This document shows, one piece after another, positions 13,501 to 26,200 of a stretch of 64,000 nucleotides of DNA. Both the position numbers and the translations under genes were made by a program. Within the stretch, counting starts at the first letter, position 1, and each line of letters opens with the position of its first letter. The notes below the pieces were generated by a model. It searched no databases, was not told the DNA's origin, and saw only the letters and a program-made list of their open reading frames with translations. Location: assembly GCA_003344405.1 (NCBI GenBank), contig NOWV01000024.1, forward strand, positions 372,001 to 436,000, given 5' to 3'. The stretch comes from Trichoplax sp. H2 (taxonomy: Eukaryota; Placozoa; Uniplacotomia; Trichoplacea).

Positions 13501-14496
13501 CTCCCTGAGATAGAATAGAAAAATTAAGCCTGGAATTGTATTAAATTTTCAGGACGATTTATTGCAATCACTATCAAAGAATTCTTCTTCTAAGGGAATT
13601 ATGGATCAAAGTATTGTAAATTTCTTTTTAACATAAGATTGCATATTGAATAGGACTCAAATGCAGCTTTTATTTTTACGATCTTATTCTCAAAATATCT
13701 CTATATAAAAGCAATAACTTAATCTTACAATCAAATTATAAATAATCTTCAGATTAACCATATCTAAACACAAATTTATAAAATATGGTGCAGCCTCATG
13801 TACTAATGAGACTTTCTAAAGTTATTTCTATATAGTATAGGCAGTCTTAAAGGCTATTAAAATCAAACGGATCTAATTCATAAGCAGACTAACCCATCGT
13901 AAGTCACATTCAATTAAATGTAATTTTAATTTTTCACACCATAGCCTGAGTTCCGGAAAGACCTATAAGTAATCAATCAATACTATTAACACTTGGCCGA
14001 GTTACTTTAATAACATTAGCATACGCAAAGTAGAAAGTTATACCATCAAATCAATAGCTACTTTAATGCCCATTACCTGTTTAACAAGTACTTCTCGTTC
14101 AGCATGAAAATCTTTAAATGTCGAGGATACAAATAATCGTATAGTTTTCCATCCTCGTCTTTTTGTAGATGGTACAACTGCACTGGTTTCGGGCGTTGAA
14201 GTAGCTCTAACGCAATCCCAACACTCCATTGCATTAGCTGGTTTTATTTCGCAAACTTCATTCAAAGATAATTCTGGTTTAGGTGGTAACTCTGACCATA
14301 ATATGGTAAAAGTGTCAATTGGACCAGAACGCTTAGTAACTTTAAATTCTCTTTTAGTTGTCGGCGCATTATCAATGTTACTAGTAATGCTATTGCTATT
14401 ATCGTTGGAAGTAGCATTGCAAGGAGCAGCATTTGGCGGTTCAGGTGGATCCGTTTGAGCAACCACTTGTAAATTTTTACTAGATGCGCAGCCCAT
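4511..14496 (-). CDS. Gene B: acylated DUF4062-STAND-TPR protein, 23 exons, 1107 aa
   Basis: Exons: 14496-14077, 13962-13894, 13504-13398, 13160-13027, 12865-12732, 10368-10264, 10087-9995, 9816-9760, 9584-9448, 9125-9017, 8880-8776, 8669-8496, 8353-8166, 7950-7634, 7539-7368, 7204-7096, 6600-6472, 6404-6292, 6182-6050, 5924-5808, 5681-5535, 4917-4762, 4609-4511 (TAA). All junctions are GT-AG and the total of 3324 bp stays in frame. Start MGCASSKNLQVV. DUF4062 runs from about residue 125 to 320 (RLFVSSTFKDF, SGWIPSESDV, TSITEMEIIHGAF, FLIRDPDFI). Walker A GVAGAGKS is near residue 391 and Walker B FFDALNQ near 486. The GxP-like NPLWLSIACEELRVFG precedes a winged-helix-like region. TPR-like helices end VFGPSHPS. 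The copy lacks the 84-bp exon (exon 22) that codes LGD[IV]GHLAEA in C, D and E; skipping it keeps the frame. Intron 5 is 2.36 kb, while most introns are about 100-600 bp. Confidence 0.9.
11035..11430. repeat. Tandem repeat, about 75 bp x 5, in gene B intron 5
   Basis: Five diverged units carry an aaagttaactaatttaac-like block followed by a ctacaac run, then aattgatagttttat, then aatcagaagatat. It lies inside the longest intron of gene B (10369-12731). The rest of that intron shows no conserved signal; an 83-codon plus-strand frame at 12162-12413 was not recognised. Confidence 0.7.
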
Positions 14497-17263
14497 ATTT
14501 GCGTTAGTTTATAATTAAGCTTTTCTAGGAAATGGGAAGCCTTTCTATTGAGTAGTAGGCGTAGAAATATTGTTTCATTAATGCTTATATTTAGTAAATT
14601 TACAAACAATTTAGATTCTATTCTAAATTATTTAAGAAAATCTTAAACGATATGAAACTGCTGTATTCTATGCCATTATTATAACAGTTAAAATGAAGAT
14701 TAAATCATTTCTCTGGCTTTTTACTTTCGATTATAAAATTAAAAGTTAGATTTTGCTTTCTAAATTTTTTAAATTTAAACCACCAGAATTTTAATACCAA
14801 TTTATAGTTGAAAATCTACTAATTTACGAATGATTGGGTCAAGCAAAATAGATCTTCTCTATTTTGAGCAAACTCATCTACAAGTTCTTTCTGTAATTTA
14901 AAATCAATCTAAATGATTCGTTACAATGAGCTCTGTAAGATTATAAATACAGTTGTTTTCATTTCTACGATAGGACCGGTAGCTATTTTATACTATGTTT
15001 TCCACTTAAAACGTTATCTGTAAGAATTACTTTTATTCTTGATTGTAATATTCAATAATGATGTGATATCATCGATGATATATGTGAACTCTACGTGACT
15101 GCAAGTTTTAATTTATGTGAAAATAAGAGTCCTATTATCTTTTAAAAGTAAATTACTATATGGTTTTTAATCTTTACGTAACGCTTCTTCTATCACTAAT
15201 TTCGTTAATAATAGCTTTAAGATGTTACTTTAATATTTACATTATTTTAAAATATTTACAGTAATGTACTGGTAGTGGTCTTATGCCTCTAGAGGTGACA
15301 TAATACTAAAGTCGTAAACTTCAAAATCCTAAACGCTAGCTTTACTTTTGGTTTCATGCAATACAGCGTTAGATACCGGTACTAATTTAGCTTCATGCTA
15401 CTATAATACGTAATAATTGTCAAGTAGAAGCTATTACAAGCTAAAGCTTGGGTAGTTACAACTCTATGTCCTCAATCATATATATTTATCAAAAATCAGC
15501 TCTGGTCGATATTTTTATAGGATGTTAGATATCAGTGATAATTTATCCTTATTCTACCGCAATACAAATAATTGTTAATTAGTAATTACAAGCAAAAATT
15601 TCAGTATTTGCAATTCCATATCCTCAAGGATCTGGAATACCAGTACTGATCGATATTTTTAGAGGTAAAGCAAGTATACTTAGGTCTTTTGGGAACTTCT
15701 TCGTCATTGTTACTTGTTACGATAGTTATAAATGAGTAGTGTTGTTAGAAAACTACGAAATTTATTCCTGTATTTTATCCATTCACATAAAATACGATCA
15801 ATAACTACTGTGCCACACATTTCGACAAGTTTCAGTCAATAAAATCCACAAGGTGATGGATGATTAATTTCTTATTTATTTATTTATAAATCCATTTACT
15901 TTAAACTAGTTTATTCACTACTCCTTACTTTATTTACTTGCAATATTGTTCTTTGCTTAATTTGTCTAATAATTTCTTGCAGTCGCAACACCAAGTTTCA
16001 CCTATTGGCTAGAAACGAAGGCTAAAGTAAGTCACTTATTTGATAACACTGACCAATATCGCTAATCTATAGTTTGCTTTGGCAGTTCAATGTTTCACTA
16101 CTCGTATTCGACATAATTTTGACGTAAATTAGCAACCTATTCGGCGTATTCCTATGGTTACGAATGAAAAAGGGAGTGGCCATATCGCTATGACTACCAT
16201 TCTTTTTAAACAATCGGTTGCGCTGCTATAACTGGCAATGAAAATGATCAGATAATGTACGAACTCAACAACACTATTTTCTTGTAGTCATCAAGTAATG
16301 CGATGCTATTTTCCAATTGATTAATAAGAAGAGACATAATTATATAAATTTATTGTAACTTTTGCTAAAGCAGATTACCTTAACTCTCAATTAGGTGTCA
16401 TTATTTTCCTTAATTAATATTTTTACTTCCAGACAGACAAAATTATCTAAATTTATCTGAAATGTATTATTCATATATAACATTTGCCAACATGATCGAT
16501 CTTTATTCTGCTTACATTGCATAATGTAACGTATCTTATAGTACAGTCCACATTTGTTGCCTTCTAAATTACGTAGTATTGAAGTATGATTCCAGTTTGA
16601 GATTTTAATGTGCCGTAAGCCTTACTGCTACCAGATGCAAAGCATTTTATTGTTAAGGTTATTCATACCTTGAAATACATGTATTATGAAATGCAGTTAA
16701 TTCATAAGAAATAAAAATTATTTATATAAGTATTATCAAGGCTATAAAATGAAAGAAATTATGATAGAATATAGAATGATGTTTAGCTGCATTGTACTGT
16801 ATAATATGAAATTGAAATGTCCACAAGTCTTCTCTACACAGATAGTTCAGTATATAGATCAACTTTAAAGCAGTGAGAGTAAGGTAATATTTCCATTCAT
16901 ACGTACCAATTTTACATAAAGTTGTCTTAAAATTTACCGACACGAAAAATAATATGATAAGAGTATAATTATTTGTAAAAAAATGATAATTACCCGATCT
17001 AAGAGCCATGATTCTTATCGTTTTTAGACGAATTGTATTAAAGAACGTTTAAACAATTACAATTATTTATAGTTAAAATGCACGTGCAAATGAAGATTAG
17101 ATTATGCAGTTATTACTTTTGTTAATTAGATTAAGTAAATTCATAAATTATATAAGCGATCTTCTTATAAAAATAAATGAGATGTAATAAATAAATAAAT
17201 CTAGATCTAGATCAAAGATGATCAGTGCATAGGCAATAGGTATTGCTATGGTATTGGTGTCCT
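14497..17263. other. Intergenic region between genes B and C
   Basis: About 2.8 kb between the start of gene B and the stop of gene C. It is AT-rich and without a recognisable gene. Two diverged copies of a roughly 160-bp block, sharing a ctggtcgatatttttat-like core, lie at about 15445-15670. The 95-codon minus-strand frame at 16722-17009 is hydrophobic, low in complexity and unsupported. Confidence 0.65.
15445..15670. repeat. Diverged tandem duplication, two copies
   Basis: The first copy contains tatgtcctcaatcatata and then ctctggtcgatattttta. The second, beginning near 15605, contains catatcctcaaggatc and then tactgatcgatattttta at matching spacing. It is intergenic, old and non-coding. 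Confidence 0.5.
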
Positions 17264-20200
17264 TCAACTCATTTGAGCTATTCTGAGAAATTCCGGTTCA
17301 TCAAGAACAGATTTGATTCTCAAAGCAGATGGATGTGTAGGTCCTAATACCTATGAAATAATCCAAAAATATGATATTATTGATTTAAAATTAATTATAT
17401 ACCTAGAAAGAAGTAGTAAAATATCATTTTACCTCGCAAGAAATGTCAAATGCTCTTTTATAATAAGTATATGATTTTCTCTTGTCTTCGTATTCAATCA
17501 AAATACCAGTATTAAAGACGATTCTTGCGGTTAGTTTGTGAAATTCGCCGTAAGCTAGTGTGCACAACTCGAGCGCCTTCTCATATTTCTAATAAATAAA
17601 AGGAGAGAAAATTGAAAATTTTTTTAAATTATTCCATTTTCAAAAGGAAATCTTTAAAGCAATGTTTAAATCGTATTAATCATCAGCAAATGAATAGTAT
17701 GTTGCATGATTAGCCATAACAATCATATAACAAAAATGCAAAGATTATAATTTAATAAGTTTATCTATATGCTAGAAATAAAAGCTTAATTTCTTCAAGA
17801 TGGGCTTATTCTACTATGCTTATTCTTTAGTAAGACTGAATATACTGACCATGGTGTCACAACCCTCACTTGTGGCAAAGGAAAATAAAGAACTCTAGTG
17901 TAGTTAATTAAAACTTGGGCTATTTCTCCCAGTACTTTCAGTTTCTGTGAGAGAAGTATTTGAAAACTCGATTTCTCGGCTGATCTCGACAGACAACTGA
18001 CTAATTATTACACTATTCTTCACGATATGAGTCTTGCCGTTTCTTGAGCAATTACTAACTTTATTCTACGAACACACGCGCTTAAATAGGTTTCTACAGT
18101 GAATTCCAACATTAACGAGTGAGAATCCATACTTTACAAGTTACATTAATTAGTATAATACCATTACTAAATATACATATCGATATTCTCAGACTTAGAT
18201 AGCTACAAGCTATCAGGTGTTAGACGCTTAACCTTCGTCTATATACGGTTTAATTTTTAGAAAATAAGACACCTTATAAATCTACAGTAAATTAACTGTT
18301 AACAACTTCTATTTCTATCTCATTTCTACCATCCTATTATCAGCTACAAGCGCATTAAACATAGCACATAACCTTATCTTATTTATTCATAAGCATTCAT
18401 TAATCAACAGTTACTTAATTAGTAACGGCGTACCGCGACACATGGATTATGTGGTATAGTGCACATTTATTCTCGATATACTTATGATATCCTGCAATTT
18501 GTACTGTAATTTATCTTAAAAAGCAATTTTTTCTTTCGATATCACGTTTCTTCACAAGAAAAACTGCTAATAGCAATTGCATACCCTTATTTGTTCTTTC
18601 GATCTTTCTTTAAAGGTATACATTCCTAAGTTCAAGTTGGCTTCGGCTAAATGACCAATGTCACCAAGCTGAGTAGAAATAACAATTGAAAATGTTTAAT
18701 TTCAAATTACTATTCGTTACTAAATAAGCACAACATTAAAAATTAATAATAAATTTATTACGGTACTAGCTGAATCAAGCTTAAAGTAACCAGCTGTAAG
18801 CTATAATCTAGGAGCATAGTTATTATACAAGTGCCAATAATAGGCAAGAACAATATCATATCACTTGGAAGCATTTGTTTCTAGCTACCCCTTTAACTAT
18901 GCCCAATCGTACCGCATATTACTACATGTGAATTACCAAGTTCTTAAAATTCTTGAAAGTTACAAACAAAAATTTAACAAGATTTAACAAACAACAATTG
19001 AAGCTATTTCAAAATTTCTATAAAGAGGTCGGCGTACTGTTATATTAGGTGAGAAGTTTGGGATATGCTAAATGAATCTGATGTACCTCTTGAAATATTC
19101 CTAGCGCATTGTTAGCGTGAGTTCCGCTATTTCTTTTAGCTTTTTCAGGAGTTAAATCCTTGTAAGTTCTTCGAAATTTCTGGAAAGTTCCATAGTGGAA
19201 AGATACACGAAGTTCTACTAATCCTAAATGATACTATATAATGTTAAAACAACTTATTTTAGTAATTTTGCCACTACACCCTACCAAGATTCCACCTCCT
19301 CACTGCAACAGGACCTTATTATCATCGCCTTGTAGATTTTTACGCAATGAAATTGCCTTCAGTCCTGTCTGTATTACGTCATAATGCTTATATGCATCAC
19401 TTGGCCGGACAAATTCTGCTAACTTGCTGACCTATATCAGTTATGTCATAAATGAGGAGCAATCAGTTGGATAATATATTAAAGTCATTAGTCAACATTT
19501 TTTGCATCTAATGAAGAAAAAGTATAGCTATTAAGTATTGACATAGTTGATATTATTCAATAGGTATCTGAAGGCTAAAGTAGAGCTATTAATTATTACT
19601 AGTATAGTCAATATTATTAAAATAGTTAAAGTATATGGAGGCAAAGTAGAACTATTAACTATTATGTTAGCATAGAAAATATCATCGAGTAGGTATATGG
19701 AGACAAAGTAGAGCTATTAATTATATTTATTAGCTCAGTTGATATTATATAAAAGATATATGAAGAATAAAATAGAACTATTAATTATTAGAATAGTCAA
19801 TACTATTAAAAAGGCATTTGAAGGCACAGTAGTCGATTAATTATTATTATGGCATGGAAAATATCATCAGGTAAGCGTTAAGAATAAATCATCACAACTA
19901 GAATTTCATTAAATATCTAATTTCAGGCACATATCACGGCAATAATGCTTATATTTAGTTATGGTAATGAAATTTTATCTCCTCAAATTCAATTAGACTT
20001 ACTTCGGATTTAATATCCGTTAGCAATTCATATAGATTGGCTAATTTTTCTTTTCGTCCACCTAATTCGTTAATTTCTAATGTAATAGCTTCATCGGATA
20101 GCCTTTCTGCTACATCGTATTGACCAGCACAGCAACTGAAAGAAATTAATAATAAAAATAATTATAATTAATAAATTGTGTTAAAACACTGCTTCTTTAC

Positions 20201-23200
20201 TCACTACAGTAACTCTATTAAGATATATGATCAGATACTCCACTAACAGGAAACGAGCTACTCTCCATTTTTTGTCAACAAAGTCTGCAGCTTTAGTTTT
20301 CGATGAAGACAAAGTTTCCAGTGCTTGCGTATAGAGCGTTGCTGCTGTTCCATATCCACCAGCCTAAATTGGCAAGATTATGTAATTTATTTTATTCAAG
20401 TACTAAAAAGTTCGTTATGGCATAGAGCAAAAAATTTAACTTAAGCACCTTGCGCCATGAACGTAATAATTCCACATTATATTCATCAGCAGCTAGTTTC
20501 TCAAAGACAGGCCATTCTAGCAGACATCTAGCTAATCTACTATGATCAAGTAATCTTTCCAAATGATACGGTAACTCCTGATATTATATGGGTAGTGTTT
20601 CATTATCGAAATTATATAAGAATTAATATGATAGTAATTACTATCAAATAGACTGATTTAAAATGTCAAACTTATGATTTAATAATAAGATTGTCATTTA
20701 GATGCACTAGTTATTTGCTAACGGTTGTTCTAGCTAAGTTAAACCTAGCTAGAGTTTATTTGAAGCTGTTTACGCAAAAAGGAAGAACATTACCTCTGCT
20801 TTGCGATCATGATTTTCTACTTGCTCGAAATAGCTAGCAAGCTTGCCATGCCACCAAGTGTATAAGAACTTTCTATAATCGTCAGAGCTAGACTTAAAAT
20901 ATCTTAGATGAAAGAAAGTATACAGCAGAAAAATTAATAACCAAAGGATTGAAATACAAATATCCTTCAGTGATTTTAGATTTGTTACAGACAATAATTC
21001 ATTTGATGCCAGGTCGATTTTAAGAGCAATCTTAAAGGTGTATGTTAATCATCATTGTGTAAAGATCGTGAAAGAGTATCTAAGTTACGTTCCAAGGTAA
21101 AAATATTTCGAAGTAATAAGTGGCTGTCTAATATTTCAATNNNNNNNNNNNNNNNNNNNNATAATAAGATTGTCATTTAGATGCACTAGTTATTGCTAAC
21201 GGTTGTTCTAGCTAAGTTAAACCTAGCTAGAGTTTATTTGAAGCTGTTTACGCAAAAAGGAAGAACATTACCTCTGCTTTGCGATTGATATGTCTTACAG
21301 TATTTCTATATATGTATTTTGTAATGCTACGCTTAAGATGGATGGATGATAACTGCGTTATTATCTACAGTCCATATTGATAGTTAACTTACGCTGTATA
21401 ATTATAGAATCAATTATCGTGACTAATTTACAATTTACAAGTCTGCCTAATTCTAGATATGGATATCATAAACTATGTATTGTACAACGTTACACTGTAA
21501 GTGTTGACGGCGCACATATAAAAGCCGTTGTAATTATCAATAAACGAATGAGTGGTAGTAAGTACTTAGCTTTGTCAGTATTCGAAAACTAGTCAGAGTG
21601 ATCCGAACTTTACATACGGTTGGAGTATCAACTCTAGTTAGTTCATACACAATAGCGATCATGATTTTCTACTTGCTCGAAATAGCTAGCAAGCTTGCCA
21701 TGCCACCAAGTGTATAAGAACTTTCTATAATCGTCAGAGCTAGACTTAAAATATCTTAGATGAAAGAAAGTATACAGCAGAAAAATTAATAACCAAAGGA
21801 TTGAAATACAAATATCCCTCAGTGATTTTTAAATTTGTTACAGACAACAATTCATTTGATGCCAGGTCGATTTTAAGAGCAATCTTAAAGGTGTATGTTA
21901 ATCATCATTGTGTACAGATCGTGAAAGAGTAATCTAAGTTACGTTCCAAGGTAAAAATATTTCGAAGTAATAAGTGGCTGTCTAATATTTCAATTTCAGT
22001 TGGAATAATTGTGAAGACTAGCACTGACTTATGCAATATCTGGAACAACTTTTAGACATGCAATATTTCTATTCTTACTTTTTTCGAACCGCTTTGCTCA
22101 TTGCACGATGGTAAAAGTCTAATCTGCCTTCACCACTATCGCCGCAAGGTCGTAGAAATGGTTTGAGTGCACGAAATACAACAGCCCATTTAGCAGCTGG
22201 CAATGGCTGTCTAGTTGAGCGAGTTGATTTAGACTCTTCTACTTCTTCTTTAGCTTTAATGGGTTAATAATTGAACTATTATTACTATTTATTGTAACAG
22301 CAGATTGAAACTATTAGTTGAATTTATCTATTATCGTAAAACGACAAAAATTGTTCAGTAAAGTATCCCCTCATTTAGCAACTTCTTTCTTAATATGGTA
22401 CTTACTAAGGCTTTTCTTTTCTTCAAAATCGGTTTTTCTATATGTTTCTTCTACCGCTACATGTAACTGCTTTGATAAATCATGTGCTAAGCTTTCATCT
22501 ACATCTTTTTCGCCAAGATTGTTTTCTGTACGCATAGCTTGCATTTGATAAGGCCCTTTACCGAGATATTCCTTTTGAGAAGGCGGTTTTAGCGTTTCAT
22601 CTTCTCCAAGTAATTCTAATAATTCTCGTTCCAGTAATCCGTGACGAGAACATTCTAGCAAGCAGAGTGTTGCTACCATTAAATGGCCACCGCTTTCAGC
22701 TTCAAAACGAGTAAGAACTTGTTCTAACAATCTGCACATAGAAGCAAATTATGAATTATTTCTATAGGTTTTAAACTTAATTTTGTCAGCAAATCAGAAA
22801 GGTATCATTAAGATCATACAAAACACACTGAATTAGACTTACTCTAACAAGCCATCAGCTAATCCTTTAATCATCTCTGTAACTTTACTAAATAAACCAA
22901 AAACTCGCAGTTCTTCACAAGCGATTGATAGCCAAAGTGGATTAGCAGATGCTTTCTTAGATAGTAAAAGTTCCATTTGTGTATTATCTAATCGTTTATT
23001 AAATTTGGTCAAGACTTGATCTACAATTTCCTATAATTTAAAATGCAACTCTAGCTCAATATTTTTTTTCAAATAACATGATCTATCGAAAATTTCTTGC
23101 ATAGCACTAATATATTGATTTTTACCCTTCTGCTTGCCAAATCTAATGGTCCACAAAAAAGTTCCTTAGGTCGGTCTGAGCGTTTCGCAAGACTACGATG

Positions 23201-26200
23201 GCAAGGTGTGTCATTGATAACCGAACATATAATTCGCACCTTTTTGGATAATTTGAAGGGAAGCCAAGTAACTTGTTCAGCTTCTTTCGTTTTATCGAGC
23301 TAGTAATATTAATAATGTAATTATTGTTAGCTGTGTGATTAAAACACTCTAGATAACATTAAAGAATTTATTTTATCCCAGATATATATTCTTTACAATT
23401 TTTCCGTACTTGGTACTATATCAAGATTTATAATTTTAAACTTTATGGTAGAAATAAGAACCTGATTTAAGGCATCAAAAAATAAAATAGTAGGTGGCAA
23501 ACTTGGATTACTTAATGTAATGTTGGATAGCCGAACCAACGATTCAGTATCTGCCGGAATTTCTCCCTGTATTATTATAAACATATACCATCATATTTAC
23601 TTTCTTATATTTCTTTTATACAGAATATTTTGAGTTTTGAAAGAAATAACGATTAATTCAGAAACCTAGAAGTTCCTAGATTTAAGTAATACTCACCACA
23701 TACTTCAATTCTTTCAGCATACGTTGCAGCATAAAGCCAAGATCGGTCGAACCAGGTGCTGCTCCAATAAAGTGATAAAAGATGTTCCAACCTTTATTGC
23801 TACCTCTGAAACATTAATTACCGCTATTATTAGTTCTAAAAATACTCAAGTCTAATAGATTACGGTAAAAAATTTCCATATATCTAAGTGTATCATGATA
23901 ATCTTGAGAATATTTACCCCTTAATATCATTATTATTAGCCTTGTTAACTGTGGTGGCTGCACTTCGTGCTATGATTGCACTTTTTCCAGCTCCTGCAAC
24001 TCCAACTAAAACCATAGGAACTCCTGAATCCTTGGAACTAATATAATCTTGGATCTATGTTAATACAGATGTAGGATAAAATTACTAGACGTGTATATGT
24101 ATGTGTCGTTTACTGTAATGGCTATCTATAAGTGATGATATTGCAGAGATTTTAATATACAGAAATAGAATAAAATAATGAGAATAAGCGTATAGACAGT
24201 TTGTTATATCGGCCTAAAGATATCTCAAATTAGAAATAACTGTGACACAAACAGTTTATTATATTAACTTACAGGTATCTTTAAATTTTGAATATATAAT
24301 TTGTTATATCTACATACATTCGATTAGCAATATCTGATGGCTATCTACAGACAATAACAGTGCAAAATTTTGACTCTAACCTGGTCTAAAATTTCATCTC
24401 GACCTAATACAGTAGATGATCGCGTATTTAGAAATACCTGTGAAGAAATAACTTAATATTTAAGTTTAAAATTTCGTAGATATTTTGTCTTTTCTTTAGT
24501 TGCTATAGGGTAAGGAAAGATAGTAATAAATCGAATGATAAATTTCTTTTAGCAGTTTTCGCTAAAAAGAAGAAATTTATTCTAAGTCAGACTTCAACTA
24601 GTTTCGTTTTATATCATATTGTAATTGAAATATTGGCCAATTTGTAAACAGTCACCGTTTGTATTTATCCGAATGATTAGATACAGTGAATTTCGATTGC
24701 GGTAAATAATAAGTATTAATGAATAATGTCCGATACTAGGATATATTCAAACGACATTACCTCATGTGCTTCACGTATTACTTCTAACATATCCATTGAA
24801 GAATGATCCAGAGGGTATTGATGACTAATTTGGCGCTTAAAGAATTCAATTACCTGCGTATTTTATTAGAATCTAGTTAGTATTTTGGTTGGATTGAGTT
24901 ATAATTAATGATTTGAAGGTATGGTCAAAACTTTTTTTGTATTGAATATCGCTTAAATCTGAATTTTTCATCGCAATTATCATTAATTGAAGGATAAGAT
25001 TACTCTATTTAAAACAATTGCTACATTTGCCTGATGTTAAATTTAGAGGTTAAGATCAACATGAAGATTAAATCAGCTCTTACTATTAAGGAATCACAGA
25101 AGACGTAAATATGGCAAGAAATTTTATCGCAGTGATCTCTTACAAAATCAATTTGCGTATAAAGTCTAGCAAATTCTACATAGACGCTTTAAGACATAAA
25201 ATATTCTGTGGAAATTCGATTTATAAGTTGTGTAAATATCGGTGGAACAATTTTGTGCATGCTAAACATTGGCTTTATACAGAAATCTGAATAGTTGATT
25301 GCTTGCGATCCAAACCAAAGTTAATAAACAAAGTAAGATATACATATCAGAACCTGATAACACCATGATGAAAAATTTTGCAAAACTAGACATTTGTGAA
25401 AAATATTAAAATTAAAATAGAAGTAATTACTTTTTAGAAGTTTTGTCTTCTGAATTGGCAAAATACTTTCAACATAATATAGGATCAAATTTCGATCGAA
25501 TTTCAAATAACCGACTACTTACTGTTCATTTCGAAAGTGCTGTATGGAAATATATGAACTTCCTGAATACAAGAGGAGAAAATACTACATTGTTCCTCGT
25601 AGCAATTTTGGCAACATTTCTTTACGGATTATGAACCTTATGTCTTTCAATGTGCTGATGATTATTATCCAAAAATAATTGAAAGCCCTCTAATACTATG
25701 CAGAATGCATCTACTAGGAATAAAGAATCGATTTAATTTTGAGGTGAAATCCGCACAACAGTAGTTCCACAACATTAGTTCTTAGTTTTATATGCCTATT
25801 ATGACAAGAAGGTAACGGAGATCATTTGCTTATATTTATTTACTTATGCACAATGCAGTACTGCTTAGCGCTACCTTATGAAAATTTTCATCAGACTTAC
25901 TGTGCATGCAATATACACTATCTATAGTTACACTAGCTCTAGTTTCTATATTGCTCAGTTAGGAATTTGCAGTTTTTAACAAACCTTCAGAGCATTACTG
26001 AATTTAAATGATAAGGTGATAAAACGGGGCTTTTGATAGTTTAGAAAGAAAATTGCATTTGATTTACTTGTAATTAAGTTTATGGTTGTTCGATATTATA
26101 AAATCAGCGAAAGACAGACAGCTCTCTTTTAAAAGCTTACTTATATAACTTGCACTAACTGAGAGAGATTAAAAGAGAACAACTTCCATGATTAAATCGT

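Noticed and set aside
21286-21654. Terminal inverted repeats at the ends of the 369-bp insertion
   Set aside because: The two ends were compared in reverse complement and show no convincing match, so a classical MITE call is not supported.
20794-21754. True tandem duplication of exon 16 in gene C
   Set aside because: The duplicate is bounded by an assembly gap, differs at allelic levels and duplicates flanking introns exactly, so an unmerged haplotype explains it better.
25443-25634. 63-codon plus-strand frame in gene C intron 6
   Set aside because: Not recognised, not conserved in the equivalent introns and overlapped by another frame.
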